Both the position numbers and the translations under genes were made by a program. Of a DNA stretch of 64,000 nucleotides, positions 32,941 through 43,853 are shown one piece after another. How positions within the stretch are numbered: position 1 is the first letter of the stretch; the number at the start of each line of letters is the position of its first letter. Location of the stretch: the NCBI RefSeq assembly GCF_014839805.1, contig NC_051117.1, forward strand, positions 6,758,001-6,822,000. Direction: 5' to 3'. This DNA comes from Manduca sexta (Eukaryota; Arthropoda; Insecta; Lepidoptera; Sphingidae). The notes below the pieces were generated by a model that had not been told where the DNA came from, made no database searches, and worked only from the letters and a program-made list of their open reading frames with translations.

Positions 32941-33409
32941 AAAAGGGAAACTCGACATCTTAAAAAAAAATTTACTTGAGTTTTGGACATCAATTGCTTA
33001 CATTAATAAAGGTCTTATATTTCTTGTTTATTTACTGTGTGTATATACTGTGTATATATAAATGTATATATCTTAAGTTTTCATAAGCCAAAAGCCATTT
33101 CACATGTTCTAGTACACGCGACTCAAATCGACTTTCGTGCCAAACGTAATTTTCTATTCATAACTATTGTTTGGCAACTTTGTTTTGGGTAAAGAACATG
33201 TATCGCAAGAAATATTAAAAAGAAATGTTATAGTTAGTAATAGTTTAACATGTCGAAAGAGGCACTCTAACTAGTCTATTCTGTCGTTAGGCAAGCTTTT
33301 TCTGTTTGAAAGAAATGGTAGCTAATAAAATTGCTAGGTAATATAGCTTAGGGCATGGGTGGCAAAGCTCTGATGGTTAATTGTTTATAAAACAATTAAA
33401 TATGTTTTT

Positions 33410-33712
33410 TTACTGTTGGTAGGTCTCTCATATGTGAGAGTCCGCTTGGATAGGTACCACCACAAACTCTATTTCTAATGCCAAGCAGCAGTGTGTAGTC
33501 ACTGTTGTTCCGGTTTAAAGGACATTGTAGCCAGTGTAACTACTGGACATAATAAGACTGTACTTACGTCTCAGGATGGTGATAGCAATGGAATATCAAA
33601 TAATACTTTGTAATTCAAAGTGTTGGATGGTGTTTCTTCTGTATATGGGCGGTCCTATCGCTTATCATCAGGCGAACGGCAAGCACGTCTCGTCTTTCAA
33701 AGCATTATAAAA
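33410..33712 (+). repeat. Repeat-B, near full length
   Basis: It runs from GTTGGTAGGTCTCTCATATG to GGCGAACGGCAAGCACGTCT and an AT-rich tail. Point changes against other copies are scattered, so it is moderately old. Confidence 0.8.
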
Positions 33713-33774
33713 TATGGAGTATAACGTGCCATCCAGGACCGGTTTTATTTATCACAGAGCCCCTTTTTGATTTA

Positions 33775-33905
33775 TTTGATTAGCCAACTAATTTATTTAT
33801 TTGCACTTCATATACAAAAATTTTACATAGGCGGACTTAATGCCGTAGGCATTCTCTCCAAGTCAATCTTACGATGGAGCAGAGATTATCATGGTAGGTG
33901 CATTA
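33775..33905 (-). repeat. LINE 3'-end fragment
   Basis: It contains GGCGGACTTAATGCCGTAGG and CATTCTCTCCAAGTCAATCT, words I recognise as the untranslated 3' end of a common lepidopteran LINE. An ATTTATTTATTTG run marks the tail. No coding part is present. The class is from memory. Confidence 0.5.
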
Positions 33906-34136
33906 AAGTGTTGCGGTGAGCAAATATAACAGCTAATATATACAAATATTAATGAGTAGTAATAATTTAGTTTGAGATATTACTCTCGTGCCCGAATTAT
34001 TTCATCACGTGCAGTAGTGTAGATTTAGAACTAAAGTTCGATGCAGCGCTAAAACATCAACGTCGTCTAACCAAACTTTAAACAGCAGTATTAAAGCGCT
34101 TTAAATATAGTATAAGTAAAATGGCAATACCGGATT

Positions 34137-34235
34137 GCAGTACACTTCAATTGAACACAGTGAGTGTTCGGAACGCTAGATCTAGTACGTAGTACATATA
34201 TATCGAAGGCCTTAGCACATATTTCATTTTTATTC
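34137..34235 (+). repeat. Repeat-R fragment
   Basis: GAGTGTTCGGAACGCTAGAT, CTAGTACGTAGTACATATAT and ATCGAAGGCCTTAG. It aligns as reverse complement to the SINE-side end of 24974-25284 and directly to 8853-8912. Confidence 0.6.
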
Positions 34236-35325
34236 AAATCTCTACACGTGATGCACTAGTAAATATAGTTCGAACATTAACTCGAATATTTCCTTTAAAA
34301 TTCGAATAAATATGAGATGAACACGTTCAGACGTTTACGTGTAATGGCTAGTTCCACAGATTATGCACATACATAGTTCTTCTATTACCATAGACACGTG
34401 CGTGTCACAAAATGTTATACGTCATAAACAATTAGAGTTTTTAAGTGATTCGCAGAGTTTTTATATATTTAGTTTTTTTTAAGTAGTTATATTTAAATAG
34501 GTTTTGTCTTTTTAGACGGAATATTTAAAAACTAATTTAAATACTTCCAAAAACGTTATGAAAGGTATATTCTTAAATAACAGTCATATTTCATTTGGAT
34601 TTAATTATTTTCGGAATAAACAATAGTCTTGATTCCATTAATTCAATGTGTCTGGTGTTATGTCATGTCCTGGTAAAGTGTCATGAAATGTCTACTAGCT
34701 TACACAGTGCTAGAGGCAGATTTGCTTTTCTAATCTCTATATCTTTCTTTTAAGGCAGACACATCCATGACCCTCTAGTATTGATGTTTGGACTTAATAT
34801 TAAAAAAACACATCAACTAACCCACTTCTTCGTTTAGAGGCATATGCAATAAAAACTGCGTTTGATTTTGAGCATCGCCCATATTAATAAAATTCTGTTA
34901 TAAAAAAAAATCACATCGAATTAATAATCCCTTTTTTTTAGTTGATAAACGTTAAAGAACGATTATTCGATAATCGAAAAGAAAACTATAATCGAATAAA
35001 CACTGACCTAATACAGTCGATGCTCACGTGAAAGCATACACGGGTGACCTTGGCCGCCAATGTATCACGTTTCCACATTCCGCAGTCCTGCAACTATGTA
35101 TACACTCGCGGCCAATATGTGTTGTGAATGTGTCATTTCCACAGAATGGTCGAAGTTAATGGTTTTGAAATATTTTAAGTAGATCGCTCTTTTAGTAGTA
35201 TATTTTTTTGAACGTGTCAATGAATATAATGTTTTTATGTTCTTTTTTCAAACAGAATGAATCAATATGGCGCGTCAGATAAATAACATTTGGTCTTTGG
35301 TACATAATATTGGCATTATGACTGT
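34236..35325. other. Long gap
   Basis: No gene or repeat is supported. CACGTG occurs at 34245, 34395 and 35025. Confidence 0.4.
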
Positions 35326-35329
35326 TTCA

Positions 35330-35570
35330 GTTGCGTAGTAGTACTGCGTGCGCGGTACGGTAGCGCTCTGAGGTCCTGGGTTCGGATCCCGGGTCGGGAT
35401 AAGTGATATTTGTTTTTTTTGCTCAGTATCAGCCCGGAGTCTGGAATTTGTGCCCGATATGGCGATAGGCTCCCCCTATCACGTCATGAGACGGAACACA
35501 CTTGGCAAATAGCGGGTTCCCTGGTTGCGCCTCTGCATACCCCTTCGGGGATAAGTGCCTGATGTGTGTA
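35330..35570 (+). mobile_element. SINE-C, full length
   Basis: Plus-strand copy. Head GTTGCGTAGTAGTACTGCGT, box B GGTTCGGATCCCGGGTCGGG at about 35379-35398, body TCTGGAATTTGTGCCCGATA, and tail CTTCGGGGATAAGTGCCTGA with GTGTGT. Box B carries one change from the usual GGTTCGAATCC. Confidence 0.85.
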
Positions 35571-36060
35571 GGTATTGTCAATATAAATTCAATAATACCG
35601 TAAGATGAATAAAGAGGGAACCATGAATGTCTTAATTTTTTTCCAAAATAAAAAAAATACTTCGCTTTTTTAATATCATAGTATGTTGTGATAGTCAGCC
35701 AGTAATATGTTATGTGTAAATAATATATAATTTGTTTTTAAATATGAGCGAATGATTTAACAGAGTAGGTAACATATATGTACTTACATATAAGTATATG
35801 TATGTTATGTTTAGATCATTGTTATTGTTGTTATATTTAGACGTGAATGTTGGGTTTTTTTGAATCACCCCGAAGTATGGTAAATAACAATAAGATCCTT
35901 ATACTGTTGGTGTATGTTTTGTATATTATTAAAATATATTCAATATATTTATAATATTACGCCCTAATTTTATCCTAGTTTAATGCGTTTAAACTCTTCT
36001 AGTTTACATATTACTATGTACACATTATAATATAGAGATAAATGAAAATACCTTTATTTG
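35571..36060. other. AT-rich gap
   Basis: Nothing recognised; very AT-rich. Confidence 0.4.
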
Positions 36061-36064
36061 GTAT

Positions 36065-36310
36065 CGCGGAGAAAGCACCTTATTACTACCGCCCAGGCTT
36101 CATGGGGGGCGACTGAGCGGTTTGTTGGAGTAACCGTGCCTCACGACGCAGCGTTGAACCGGCCGGATTCGATGTTGACCTTCGGGCGACCGCCGGGCCG
36201 AGTCCCTAACCTATATACAACGCATACCAGCTAAAACTCCGCGGTGATCCTCTTCGGCGCATTTGGGACTGCGAGCTTCCTCCGACGGAAGTGTCTAGCA
36301 ACCGCAGTCG
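36065..36310 (+). repeat. Repeat-F, diverged copy
   Basis: It keeps CCGAGTCCCTAACCTATATA, CAACGCATACCAGCTAAAAC and GCGGTGATCCTCTTCGGCGC. The 5' half (GGCGACTGAGCGG, GAACCGGCCGG) is quite different from other copies and GC-rich. Confidence 0.55.
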
Positions 36311-36513
36311 TAACATATTTGGCTATGTTTTTGTAATTCTGCTTATGTAAAGTAAAAAGGTATTTTTGCACATAGTTACAGCATGTTACTAAAACAATAT
36401 CAATTCCGCAATTATAATTAAACGAACGATAACATGGCCTTGCTTATAAGTTATAATCAATTGGCAACTATTATATAACTAGTTGGTGTGACAAATACGT
36501 ATACATAAACTGC

Positions 36514-36725
36514 ATATTTTTTTTTTTTTTTTTTTTTTATTTATTTTGGATTACCAACAATTGTTACATTAAAACATTTACAAAAGGATTATACAAATGT
36601 AAATCAAGCTAAATGCACAACCACACTAAGGTAATCACAGCATGCAATAAGGTGTGTCAATTTAGTATTAATTACCTTTTACAATCTATAGTTCAGTGAG
36701 AACTTATATTAAGACAAAACGGATC
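36514..36725 (-). repeat. LINE 3' untranslated region with pure A-tail
   Basis: On the minus strand, sequence follows the stop codon at 36726-36728 to an AATAAATAAA signal (complement near 36537-36550), then 22 A (T-run at 36517-36538). A clean A-tail suggests a fairly recent insertion compared with most copies here. Confidence 0.75.
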
Positions 36726-37060
36726 TTACTTAATTATATTCTGGCTAGGACTGCAGCTATTAACAAAGTGTAAGTAGATTGTTTTATAGTATGACACTTT
36801 TTTGTCAAAGTGTATATCAACAAGGTTACTACAGTCGTTTAAGATTTTACATAATCGTGGCACAGGAGAGTTGGCACCGGCAACTGTTCTGCGGGGTGGC
36901 GGATAGAGAGGTGTGATGGGGTTGCGAGGAATTCTACTAGGTATATGTATGAATATGGATGATGAATATGAATAGTTATGTAAGAATGTGTTTAAATTAG
37001 AATAAGAAAGGAAGCTAAGTTAGGAGTTAAGCTTAGTACGTAAACGAAAAATGAAAAAAA
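36726..37060 (-). pseudogene. LINE reverse-transcriptase ORF, C-terminal remnant
   Basis: A minus-strand frame that I read by hand ends at TAA (36726-36728). It contains the residues PRNPITPLYPPPRRT, then AGANSPVPRLCKILNDC, then DIHFDKKVSYYK. The arrangement (basic stretch, N-SP-R-C-N, then D-I) parallels the C-terminal region of CR1/Jockey-type LINE ORF2, and the remnant at 43854. There is one in-frame stop about 110 codons upstream of the end (near 37023), so this is a dead, 5'-truncated copy. The class is inferred. Confidence 0.6.
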
Positions 37061-37294
37061 CACGTTTTGAAATAATAATAATTAATAAACATGTGTAAAT
37101 CAAATCCGTATTGTGTTTAAAATTTGTATACATGACAACATTGAAATTCTTTAACTCCCAAATAGCTTAATAAACGAGTTAATAAGGCACCACGCAGACG
37201 TTTTCACATAATGAAAAACACTACTACTTTAAAATTTACAGATGCCGAAGCATCTATCAGTTTCATATTAGCAGTGACGGATTTGAACGACGCG

Positions 37295-37395
37295 GTCCTG
37301 GTGAAAGCAAAAAAACGACGCAAGGCCCCTCAAAAGCAAAAAAAAACGACGCAAGGCCCCTGACGCAAGCAAAAACACGACGCAAGGCCCCAGGC
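37295..37395 (+). repeat. Short tandem repeat, about 30 bp x 3
   Basis: GACGCAAGGCCCC occurs three times, each after an AAGCAAAAA-type run, with spacing of about 30-33 bp. It lies in a GC-richer patch (to about 37560) that I cannot classify. Confidence 0.65.
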
Positions 37396-37859
37396 GGAGA
37401 AAAAAAATGTTCCCTATCTTTAAGAGTTTCGTCGGTAAGATCGTAAAAAAGGTCCTTTAAAGCACCGCACGAGGCCCCTGTAAGTGGGCGGTCCCACAGG
37501 ATTTCCCGCTTCGCTTACCCCTAAGGCCACCTCCGCATATTAGTGTAGCGTGTCTCGGCAATAGTCTGCGCGGTGCCTTACACTAATTAGTAACGTTTTC
37601 GAATAAAGAACTCTTGCAACACAAAACATTGATATTATCAAACTAAGACGGTCACGTAAAACATAATAATATAATTAAATCAATATTTTTATTTAATCTC
37701 CGTGAACAAGATAAAACAAGCATAACCTAACATAACACTATGGAATGTAACTTCTTATCAATTCCAATTATATTAATTAAATTACATAATAGTATATTAA
37801 ATTGATTTCTAGCCGACTTCAAAAACAGGCTTGCGTTACGTTTCGATGTGTCTTTGGAC

Positions 37860-38110
37860 TTCCTTTCATTTATCAGGTGCGGTGAGAGATTTTCCCGCCT
37901 TCACACCTACCACTACAACTCCTGTAAGCCAGGATCAGCAGTGGCACGCATTTTCTTACACCGAGTGAACCTCGGCGAGGCTCAGGGAAAACTAATTTGT
38001 CATTATCCCGCAACGAAATTAATCAAATAGAAAGGTAGGGAGGAGTTGGAAATGTTAATTGTCCACATCCCTCCGTAGCAAAGCGGGAGACGAAATAATG
38101 AGCTAAGGAG
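37860..38110 (-). repeat. Repeat-H, long copy
   Basis: Complement of the family, from ATTTTCCCGCC at 37889 to GAGCTAAGGAGGCGTTTTAA near 38120. Like the 7240 copy it includes the extra 5' segment with CTCCGTAGCAAAGCGGGAGA. The 60-codon frame is a shadow. Confidence 0.7.
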
Positions 38111-38349
38111 GCGTTTTAACCTCAAGGATAGAGACGCGATCAGATCCCTATGTCAGTGGTGGCAACCTTGTCGTGCAGTCGATAATTGAAAAAAAAAATG
38201 AAACTAATCTGGAAGCATATTGTTTCAAATATAAAACCAAATCGGTTAATAGATGACTGAGTTCTATGGAACAGATATAAAAAATACACGTCAATTGAGA
38301 GGCTCCTTTTTTCGAAGTCGGTTAAAACGGGCACGTTGCGATAACTGTA

Positions 38350-38880
38350 TTGTAAAGTTAACTTTTTTTCATTGCTTACACGGTACATACACCGTCCAAC
38401 ACCTTGAATTAAGTACATATATAACATCACGCATTTTATCCCCGAAGGGGTATGCAGAGGCGCAACTAGGGCACCCACTTTTCGCCAAGTATGTTCCGTC
38501 CCATGATGTGATAGGGGGCGAGCCTATCGCCATATCGGGCACAAATTCCAGACTCCGGGATGATACTGAGCAGAAAAACCCAAATATCACTTTGCCCAAT
38601 CCGGGATTCGAACCCAGGACCTCAGAGCGCTATTGTACCGGACGTGCAATACAACTACGCCACCGAGGCAGTTGAATTAAGTATTGTATGGTAATCCATT
38701 GCGCTCGCCATCCTGAGACGAGATGTTGCCTTATTATATCCAGTAGTTACACTGGCTACAGTGTCCTTCAAACCGGGACACAACAGTAACTACACACTGC
38801 TGCTCGGCGGCAGAAATAGACATACCGGTGGTACATATCCAAGCGGACCCTCACATGTGAGAGACCTCCCAACAGTAAGT
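38350..38880 (-). repeat. Repeat-B interrupted by SINE-C
   Basis: Outer parts 38350-38415 and 38672-38880 rejoin into a Repeat-B complement, although the 3' end near 38350 is shortened. The sequence TTGAATTAAGTA flanks the insertion on both sides (38404-38415 and 38672-38683). Confidence 0.82.
38416..38671 (-). mobile_element. SINE-C, full length, nested, with target duplication
   Basis: 256 bp between two copies of a 12-bp duplication. The tail side has CGCATTTTATCCCCGAAGGG, the body CGAGCCTATCGCCATATCGG, and the head the complement of box B (ATCCGGGATTCGAACCC) and of GCCTCGGTGGCGTAGTTGTA. It inserted after Repeat-B had been fixed here. The 140-codon and 112-codon frames over this region are shadows. 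Confidence 0.92.
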
Positions 38881-39380
38881 GAAGTAACTGAAGTGATATC
38901 GAGTTGGATTTACAAGAAACATTACAAATGAGTAGTTAATGCTAACTAACGTTATGTTCCGAGTATACAATACAAACGATATTGACTTAAGGAGTAATTG
39001 AATAAATACATTGCGTCATATACCTGATAATGTTATCAGCTAAGGTAATTTTAATGCGGGAGTTTTGTTAAGCGGAACAAAAGAACAAGTGATTGAAGAT
39101 GTCACGTTGCTTATTAAGTCATACTTATAAAGAATTCGCTAAGCTATATATGCTTAGTTAAAACAAAAATTTACTCGAGCTGTAAGTCAAAATCCATCTT
39201 GCCTTTTAATAAGGTTTAAACTAAGAAATCGGTGATGTTTTTGACAGATATTTAAGCAATTCTTACACCTCTTAACGCTAAAACAAGTTTATAAGACTGA
39301 AGTAAAGCTTTGTAGAACGGACTGTTGGGGAGGTCGCGGGTTCAAAATCGAAGGCATACATTGACGTTTCATACGTGTCT
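38881..39380. other. AT-rich gap
   Basis: No supported feature. Confidence 0.4.
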
Positions 39381-39384
39381 GAGT

Positions 39385-39510
39385 CCATATAACCAAACTG
39401 CCTGCTTTCCTTTATGTAGAATCTTTAGAACGATTTGCAGACTGCATTCATACATCTTAGTACCTATATGTTGTATCGGTTTATCTTTCGGAAAATATCA
39501 CTATTATTAG
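39385..39510. mobile_element. MITE-G copy, ends eroded
   Basis: GTCCATATAACCAAACTGCC, CTTTCCTTTATGTAGAATCT, TTAGAACGATTTGCAGACTG and TTATCTTTCGGAAAATATCA. Confidence 0.6.
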
Positions 39511-39539
39511 TATTGTCATAGCTCGGTTTAGGGCCAAGG

Positions 39540-39860
39540 AAAAGATCATCAGGAAATCTACGTACCTTAGAAATTTTCAAAGGTATAGGTCTTTTTTTTA
39601 CCATGGTTATTACCAGGGGTACCCTGCTAATGATGTAAAGGTGATCCCCCGGCTTAGCAACCGTGGTGCTCCTTCTGAGATGGGGGGTGGGAATATGGGA
39701 TAGGGGAGGAGAGTTTTTTTTTTTTACACTCTTATTATTATTAGGTTGTGCGCTGTTAGTAAGGTATGTCTGTTAGTCTTACAACTCGCACTAGGCGTGG
39801 TAGTTTAATCCTTTAGTAGAGGAGGAGTAGGACAGTATATAATACAGGGCTGCTATTATT
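39540..39860 (+). mobile_element. SINE-A, old copy with an insertion
   Basis: 39540-39592 resembles the middle of SINE-A (AAGGAAAAGATCATCAGGAA). 39780-39860 resembles its end (CTCGCACTAGGCGTGGTAG, then TATATAATACAGGGCTG). About 175 bp of unrelated sequence with two T-runs lie between, with AAGGTAT on both sides as a possible short duplication. Confidence 0.45.
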
Positions 39861-40580
39861 ATTTTAACTCAGCCAAAATGCCAAGTGAATCTTTTGTTGG
39901 CAGAGTCGCGAGCGAAAACTAGTCTTATTATTTCAGCCACAAAAGTATCTAAAGAAGTTCCAATCGTCGGTTATTTTTTTTATTTTTAGTTCAGTTAATA
40001 TTTTTTGTTTATTGTATAAAGTAAAGTAAATGCTCGTATTTTATTTGGTAAAGATTAAGAACGCAAAAGTGAAGACGATTTGTAGTCTTTAATTTGTTCG
40101 GCAACTTATATAGGTGGTATATTTCCACTACCTATATTCAGTATTACCGTACGTTGAATATTCTTGATCTAGAACTAAGGTCTAGGCTATTATCTATTGA
40201 ACTAATTCTATCGCTGATAAGATATCTCATCATTCGTGACATAACGTGGGTATTTAATTCATATTATCACGTACTTATATAACTTTAAATGCAACGTTGC
40301 AAGTTTTTATCTAAATATAAATTTTCACGTATGTCATATTTGAATTTATTTGTGGACGATCCGATTATGACTATAATTTCATACGTAAGACTGTGTTGGT
40401 GCGATTATTTCAGAACTGGCCTGAATTAGCGGATTTGCTGGTGTTTTTATCGAACAGTCAATTTGCCGAAGGTGAAACCATTCTTCCCATTTCTCATCCT
40501 TTTTCTTGAAGGTGAAAACGCTAAAATAGTTATTAGGATATTCAGGGATGATAGTGATAGCTTACCATGAATATTACACG
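39861..40580. other. AT-rich gap
   Basis: A decayed Helitron-like end (CGCGAGCGAAAA, CTAG, T) at 39907-39923. Nothing else is recognised. Confidence 0.35.
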
Positions 40581-40595
40581 AATAACGAGAAGATA

Positions 40596-40824
40596 ATAAT
40601 AATAATATCAGCCCTGTATTATATACTGTCCCACTGCTGAACACGGGCCTCCTCTACTACTGAGAGGGATTATGTCTTAGTCCACCACGCTGGCCTAGTG
40701 CGGGTTGGTAGACTTCACACACCTTCGAAATTCCTATAGAGAACTTCTCAGATATGCAGGTTTCCTCACGATGTTTTCCTTCACCGTTAAAGCGAACAAT
40801 AAATTCACAAAGAATATAATTTAA
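40596..40824 (-). mobile_element. SINE-A, 5' truncated, with target duplication
   Basis: From the ATT tail complement to the AATTCACAAAGAATATA block, with no tRNA-like head. An 11-bp duplication AACGAGAAGAT lies at 40585-40595 and 40825-40835. Truncation with an intact duplication shows the copy was incomplete at insertion. Confidence 0.92.
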
Positions 40825-41034
40825 ACGAGAAGATGCGTCGAGCAAATCAATCGGTAGATTGTAAGCACGAAGACTGATTTTACCCTAGCTTAGCATTGTC
40901 ATTACTGTGATCTTTATCTTCTATACTTCTACGTTCATTCTCCCCTTTATACCACTAAAATGGTCCGAATTGACTTTTAACACAGATTTTGTTTTATTTT
41001 ACCTATCAGACGTTAACCTACCCATAAATATTTT

Positions 41035-41160
41035 TTCGGGTATTTATATTCCAATTTTCTTCCGACGTTTCGTCTTCCCGTTACCATGAAGGCTGCAGTC
41101 TTAGAAACGGGATCTTCATGAAAAACCGCGATAAATTTCGAAAAAATAGCTTTATGCCCT
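41035..41160. repeat. Repeat-K copy with inverted second half
   Basis: TCCGACGTTTCGTCTTCCCG, then CATGAAGGCTGCAGTCTTAG, then AAAAACCGCGATAAATTTCG and AAAAAATAGC. The last part is the reverse complement of the usual Repeat-K start, so a full element may have inverted ends. Confidence 0.5.
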
Positions 41161-41494
41161 ATAAAAATAGAACATCGTGCAGCTCCGTCCCACCAGCACG
41201 TGTATGGCAGCACGTGGGTGTACGTAATTACTTCAAGCAGATAGGGCACGTTTCAGGCGCCAATTATGCTGAGCTCACGTGTTCTTTTCATTGATAGCTT
41301 GTTAATTATGGGTATGGAGGGTGTTTCATAACGTAGTGTTAGAGGTGATTACGTAGAGAATGAGATGCCTTTGAAGGTTGTTAAAGAGGAATTTGATATA
41401 GTCGGAGATAGTTGTGGCGACCACCGACGGATAATCTCGGTAATCGATATTATATTTGAGGCCACTTTGAGGCTACAATTTTTTTTATTACGAT

Positions 41495-41585
41495 GCACGG
41501 TTAATTGGTCGGTACCTGATGGTAAGTGGAGTGGGGTCCAATAGAATGTCGAGAGAGATGGGTACTCGTCGACAGTCGACAGGAA
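41495..41585 (-). repeat. Repeat-D, 3' fragment
   Basis: GATGGTAAGTGGAGTGGGGT, CCAATAGAATGTCGA and CTCGTCGACAGTCGAC are the complement of the family's 3' end. Confidence 0.65.
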
Positions 41586-42460
41586 ACAGGCTGTTAAAAT
41601 TTGCTGTCGATGTTTCCAGAAAGGAGATAGGGCACTAACTAAAGAAGTATATTTGTGTGGCCTTAGCACGAGGAAGAAAATGGCAAAACACAGATAATTT
41701 TTAAAATATGTTTTTAACGTTAGCAGGTAATTTGGTCAACCTGTCTTATGAAAGAAGTATGATTTTTGTATATTTTTTAACATAAGTAAATTTGTTTTTA
41801 TACTAACATTCTCATTACACGTTTTCAATCAGTTAACTGTAAATTTCCACAACGTTATGTACTTGTATTTGTTAGCAAGAGAAAATAAAAAAAATTGCCT
41901 AATTTTTGAGTATTCCCTATTCAAACGAAAACTTCATTTCGCCCTATAAACTAAATTGTACGGTTTCACGTAACAATGGCACAAAGCTTTCATAACCAGA
42001 CGCTTTAAGCGCGCAATGGAAAGTTCTGTCGTGTGACCAACGTCGGCCGCGCACTAAGCTTTGTTCACGTGATGCGATCACGTGAACTCATGGAATTATT
42101 TATAAGTCATGTTTTCTGGAATTAATTTTGAATTTGGAACGATTTGTTTTTTATTGATGTTTTGGAAACTAGGCTTTTTGCCACCACGTGCTGTAGTACA
42201 GAAATTGATTTTTTGCCTATAGCTGTCTTTATTTTGAATATAATACGTCATAGATGCGAATGACGTTATTGATAATATTATTCTACACTCCATGTGACAT
42301 TTCGTGCGCTTATTGTATGTGTTACTTTAATGCCTTTTTGATACAGACATTTTCCTGATACTTTTCTTGAAGTGAAGTATAAATAACATCAACTGGTGAC
42401 CAGGTGTGACCAGAACCAGTTACATTTCCCGCAATATTACTTTCAAAGAATAAGCTCTTA
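41586..42460. other. Gap
   Basis: Apart from the palindrome at 42063 I see nothing that can be supported. Confidence 0.4.
42063..42087. promoter_or_regulatory. Palindrome of two CACGTG motifs
   Basis: GTTCACGTGAT, GCG, then ATCACGTGAAC: 11-bp arms, perfect. The arrangement CACGTGAT-N3-ATCACGTG recurs at 49626-49644. It may bind bHLH dimers in pairs; function unknown. Confidence 0.55.
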
Positions 42461-42464
42461 TATA

Positions 42465-42772
42465 TAGTGATATCAGCCTTGTATTATATACTGTCCTATT
42501 TCTGGGCATGGGCCATTAGGCCTTAGTTCACCACGCTGGCCTAGTGCGGATTGGTAGACTTCACACACGTTCAAAATCCTATAGAAAATTTCTCAGGTAT
42601 ACAGGTTTCCTCATAATATTTTCCTTCACCATTAAAGCAAGCGATAAATCACAAGGAATACACAATTATTATTTTAAAAAAAGTCAGAGGTGTGTGCCCT
42701 TGGGATTTGAACCTGCGGACATTTGTCTTGGCAGTCCTTTCCACAACCAACTAGGCTATCGCCGCTTTCAGT
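42465..42772 (-). mobile_element. SINE-A, full length, older
   Basis: From ATATCAGCCTTGTATTATAT to the head at 42771 (complement of box B, GGATTTGAACCTGCGGAC, and CCAACTAGGCTATCGCCGCT). The CTCCTCTACTACTGAGAGG block is deleted. Confidence 0.85.
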
Positions 42773-42809
42773 CTTATTATTGCTTAAAGTGCATATTGTG
42801 ACTTCGGAA

Positions 42810-42844
42810 ATGATTTCCAGGACGGCGCCGCGGGCAAAACCTAG
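42810..42844 (+). mobile_element. Helitron-type 3' end fragment
   Basis: GACGGCGCCGCGGGCAAAAC then CTAG and T, as at 59449. Only the terminal part is present. Confidence 0.5.
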
Positions 42845-43024
42845 TTCTAATAAACCTTATAATGAAAACCAGTGAAGTGTACCAGGTCCCTTGTTTAGTG
42901 TGCCATGCTAAAAATTGTTAGGTCAGTGAAACTAATAGGTATACGCACTCGTTCGAAAATCCTTTGAAATACAGCTGTTTGATGATAGTGTTTTTACGTT
43001 TATTTTAAGTATAAATTTTCGCTC

Positions 43025-43095
43025 GGTGGCGTTGTATAACGTGGGTTAGACAATGAGGTCCTGGGTTCAAATCCCGCGTCAAACAAAGGTTTTTT
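43025..43095 (+). repeat. Decayed tRNA-like SINE head
   Basis: CGGTGGCGTTGTATAACGTG and GGTCCTGGGTTCAAATCCCG resemble box A and box B of SINE-C or SINE-E heads. The body that follows does not match either family. Confidence 0.45.
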
Positions 43096-43269
43096 TTCCT
43101 GTTCCCTATCCAGGACAAGGGACGTTGTTTACGTCTTTTATTTTTTTTTGTTTGGTACAACAACAAATTGATGAAAATTTGGTAACAAATATATTGGGTT
43201 TTTCAGGTCTATCAGGGTAGAGTCAGGGATTTGTGCCCCATCCCCAAAGTCAAAGTTATAATATCTACA

Positions 43270-43400
43270 CACATTTTACAATTATACAACTTTTTAAATT
43301 TTTAGCTGTTGGTGGTCCGATCTACGCAGAATGAGCTCACAGTGCCTTGATCTCTGTCATTCGCGTAAACATAAGAAATTAGTCTTTGAAATATTTATGC
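43270..43400 (+). repeat. Repeat-P copy
   Basis: TAGCTGTTGGTGGTCCGATC, TACGCAGAATGAGCTCACAG, TGCCTTGATCTC and GCGTAAACATAAGAAATTAG. The longest of four partial copies (9335, 14985, 16485). Class unknown. Confidence 0.5.
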
Positions 43401-43654
43401 AGAACTTATAGGAAATACATAAAAAAATATATCCATACATAACTATGGCCGCCCTTGGTGTTATATAAACCCATACAACTGTTATTGTTAGAGCGTTACC
43501 TTTGTTTTGTAAACAACTAATTTCCATAGGAAAATTACTAATTGTTATTATTTCGTATTGTTATTGAAGGTCCCGTCGATTTAATTAGGTTAGGTATAAG
43601 ATACTAGTGATTTGCCTCGGGTTTACGTGTTAACACAACATCGTTTATAAGCAT

Positions 43655-43853
43655 TTACTTTATTTATTTATTTATTTATTTATTTATAAAGATACACTAA
43701 ACAGATTACTGACAATAATTATCTAAATTACATTACAGTGGATCTAATGGCTAGTCAGAATCCAAATAGAAGTGTATACAACTTATTCAAATTAGGTGAC
43801 ACGTACATGTTACTTAGTTACAAAATAATAATAATAAATATAAAATATGTTGG
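43655..43853 (-). repeat. LINE 3' untranslated region with (TAAA)n end
   Basis: On the minus strand the sequence after the stop codon runs to a TAAATAAATAAA microsatellite (complement at about 43662-43688). CR1-type LINEs often end in short tandem repeats instead of plain A, which fits the reading of the adjacent coding remnant. Confidence 0.6.

Noticed and set aside
38253..38675. 140-codon plus-strand frame
   Set aside because: It crosses from unique DNA into Repeat-B and then the nested SINE-C, including its tRNA-like head.
43662..43688. TTTA repeat considered as an independent microsatellite
   Set aside because: It sits exactly at the 3' end of a LINE remnant and is better read as that element's tail.
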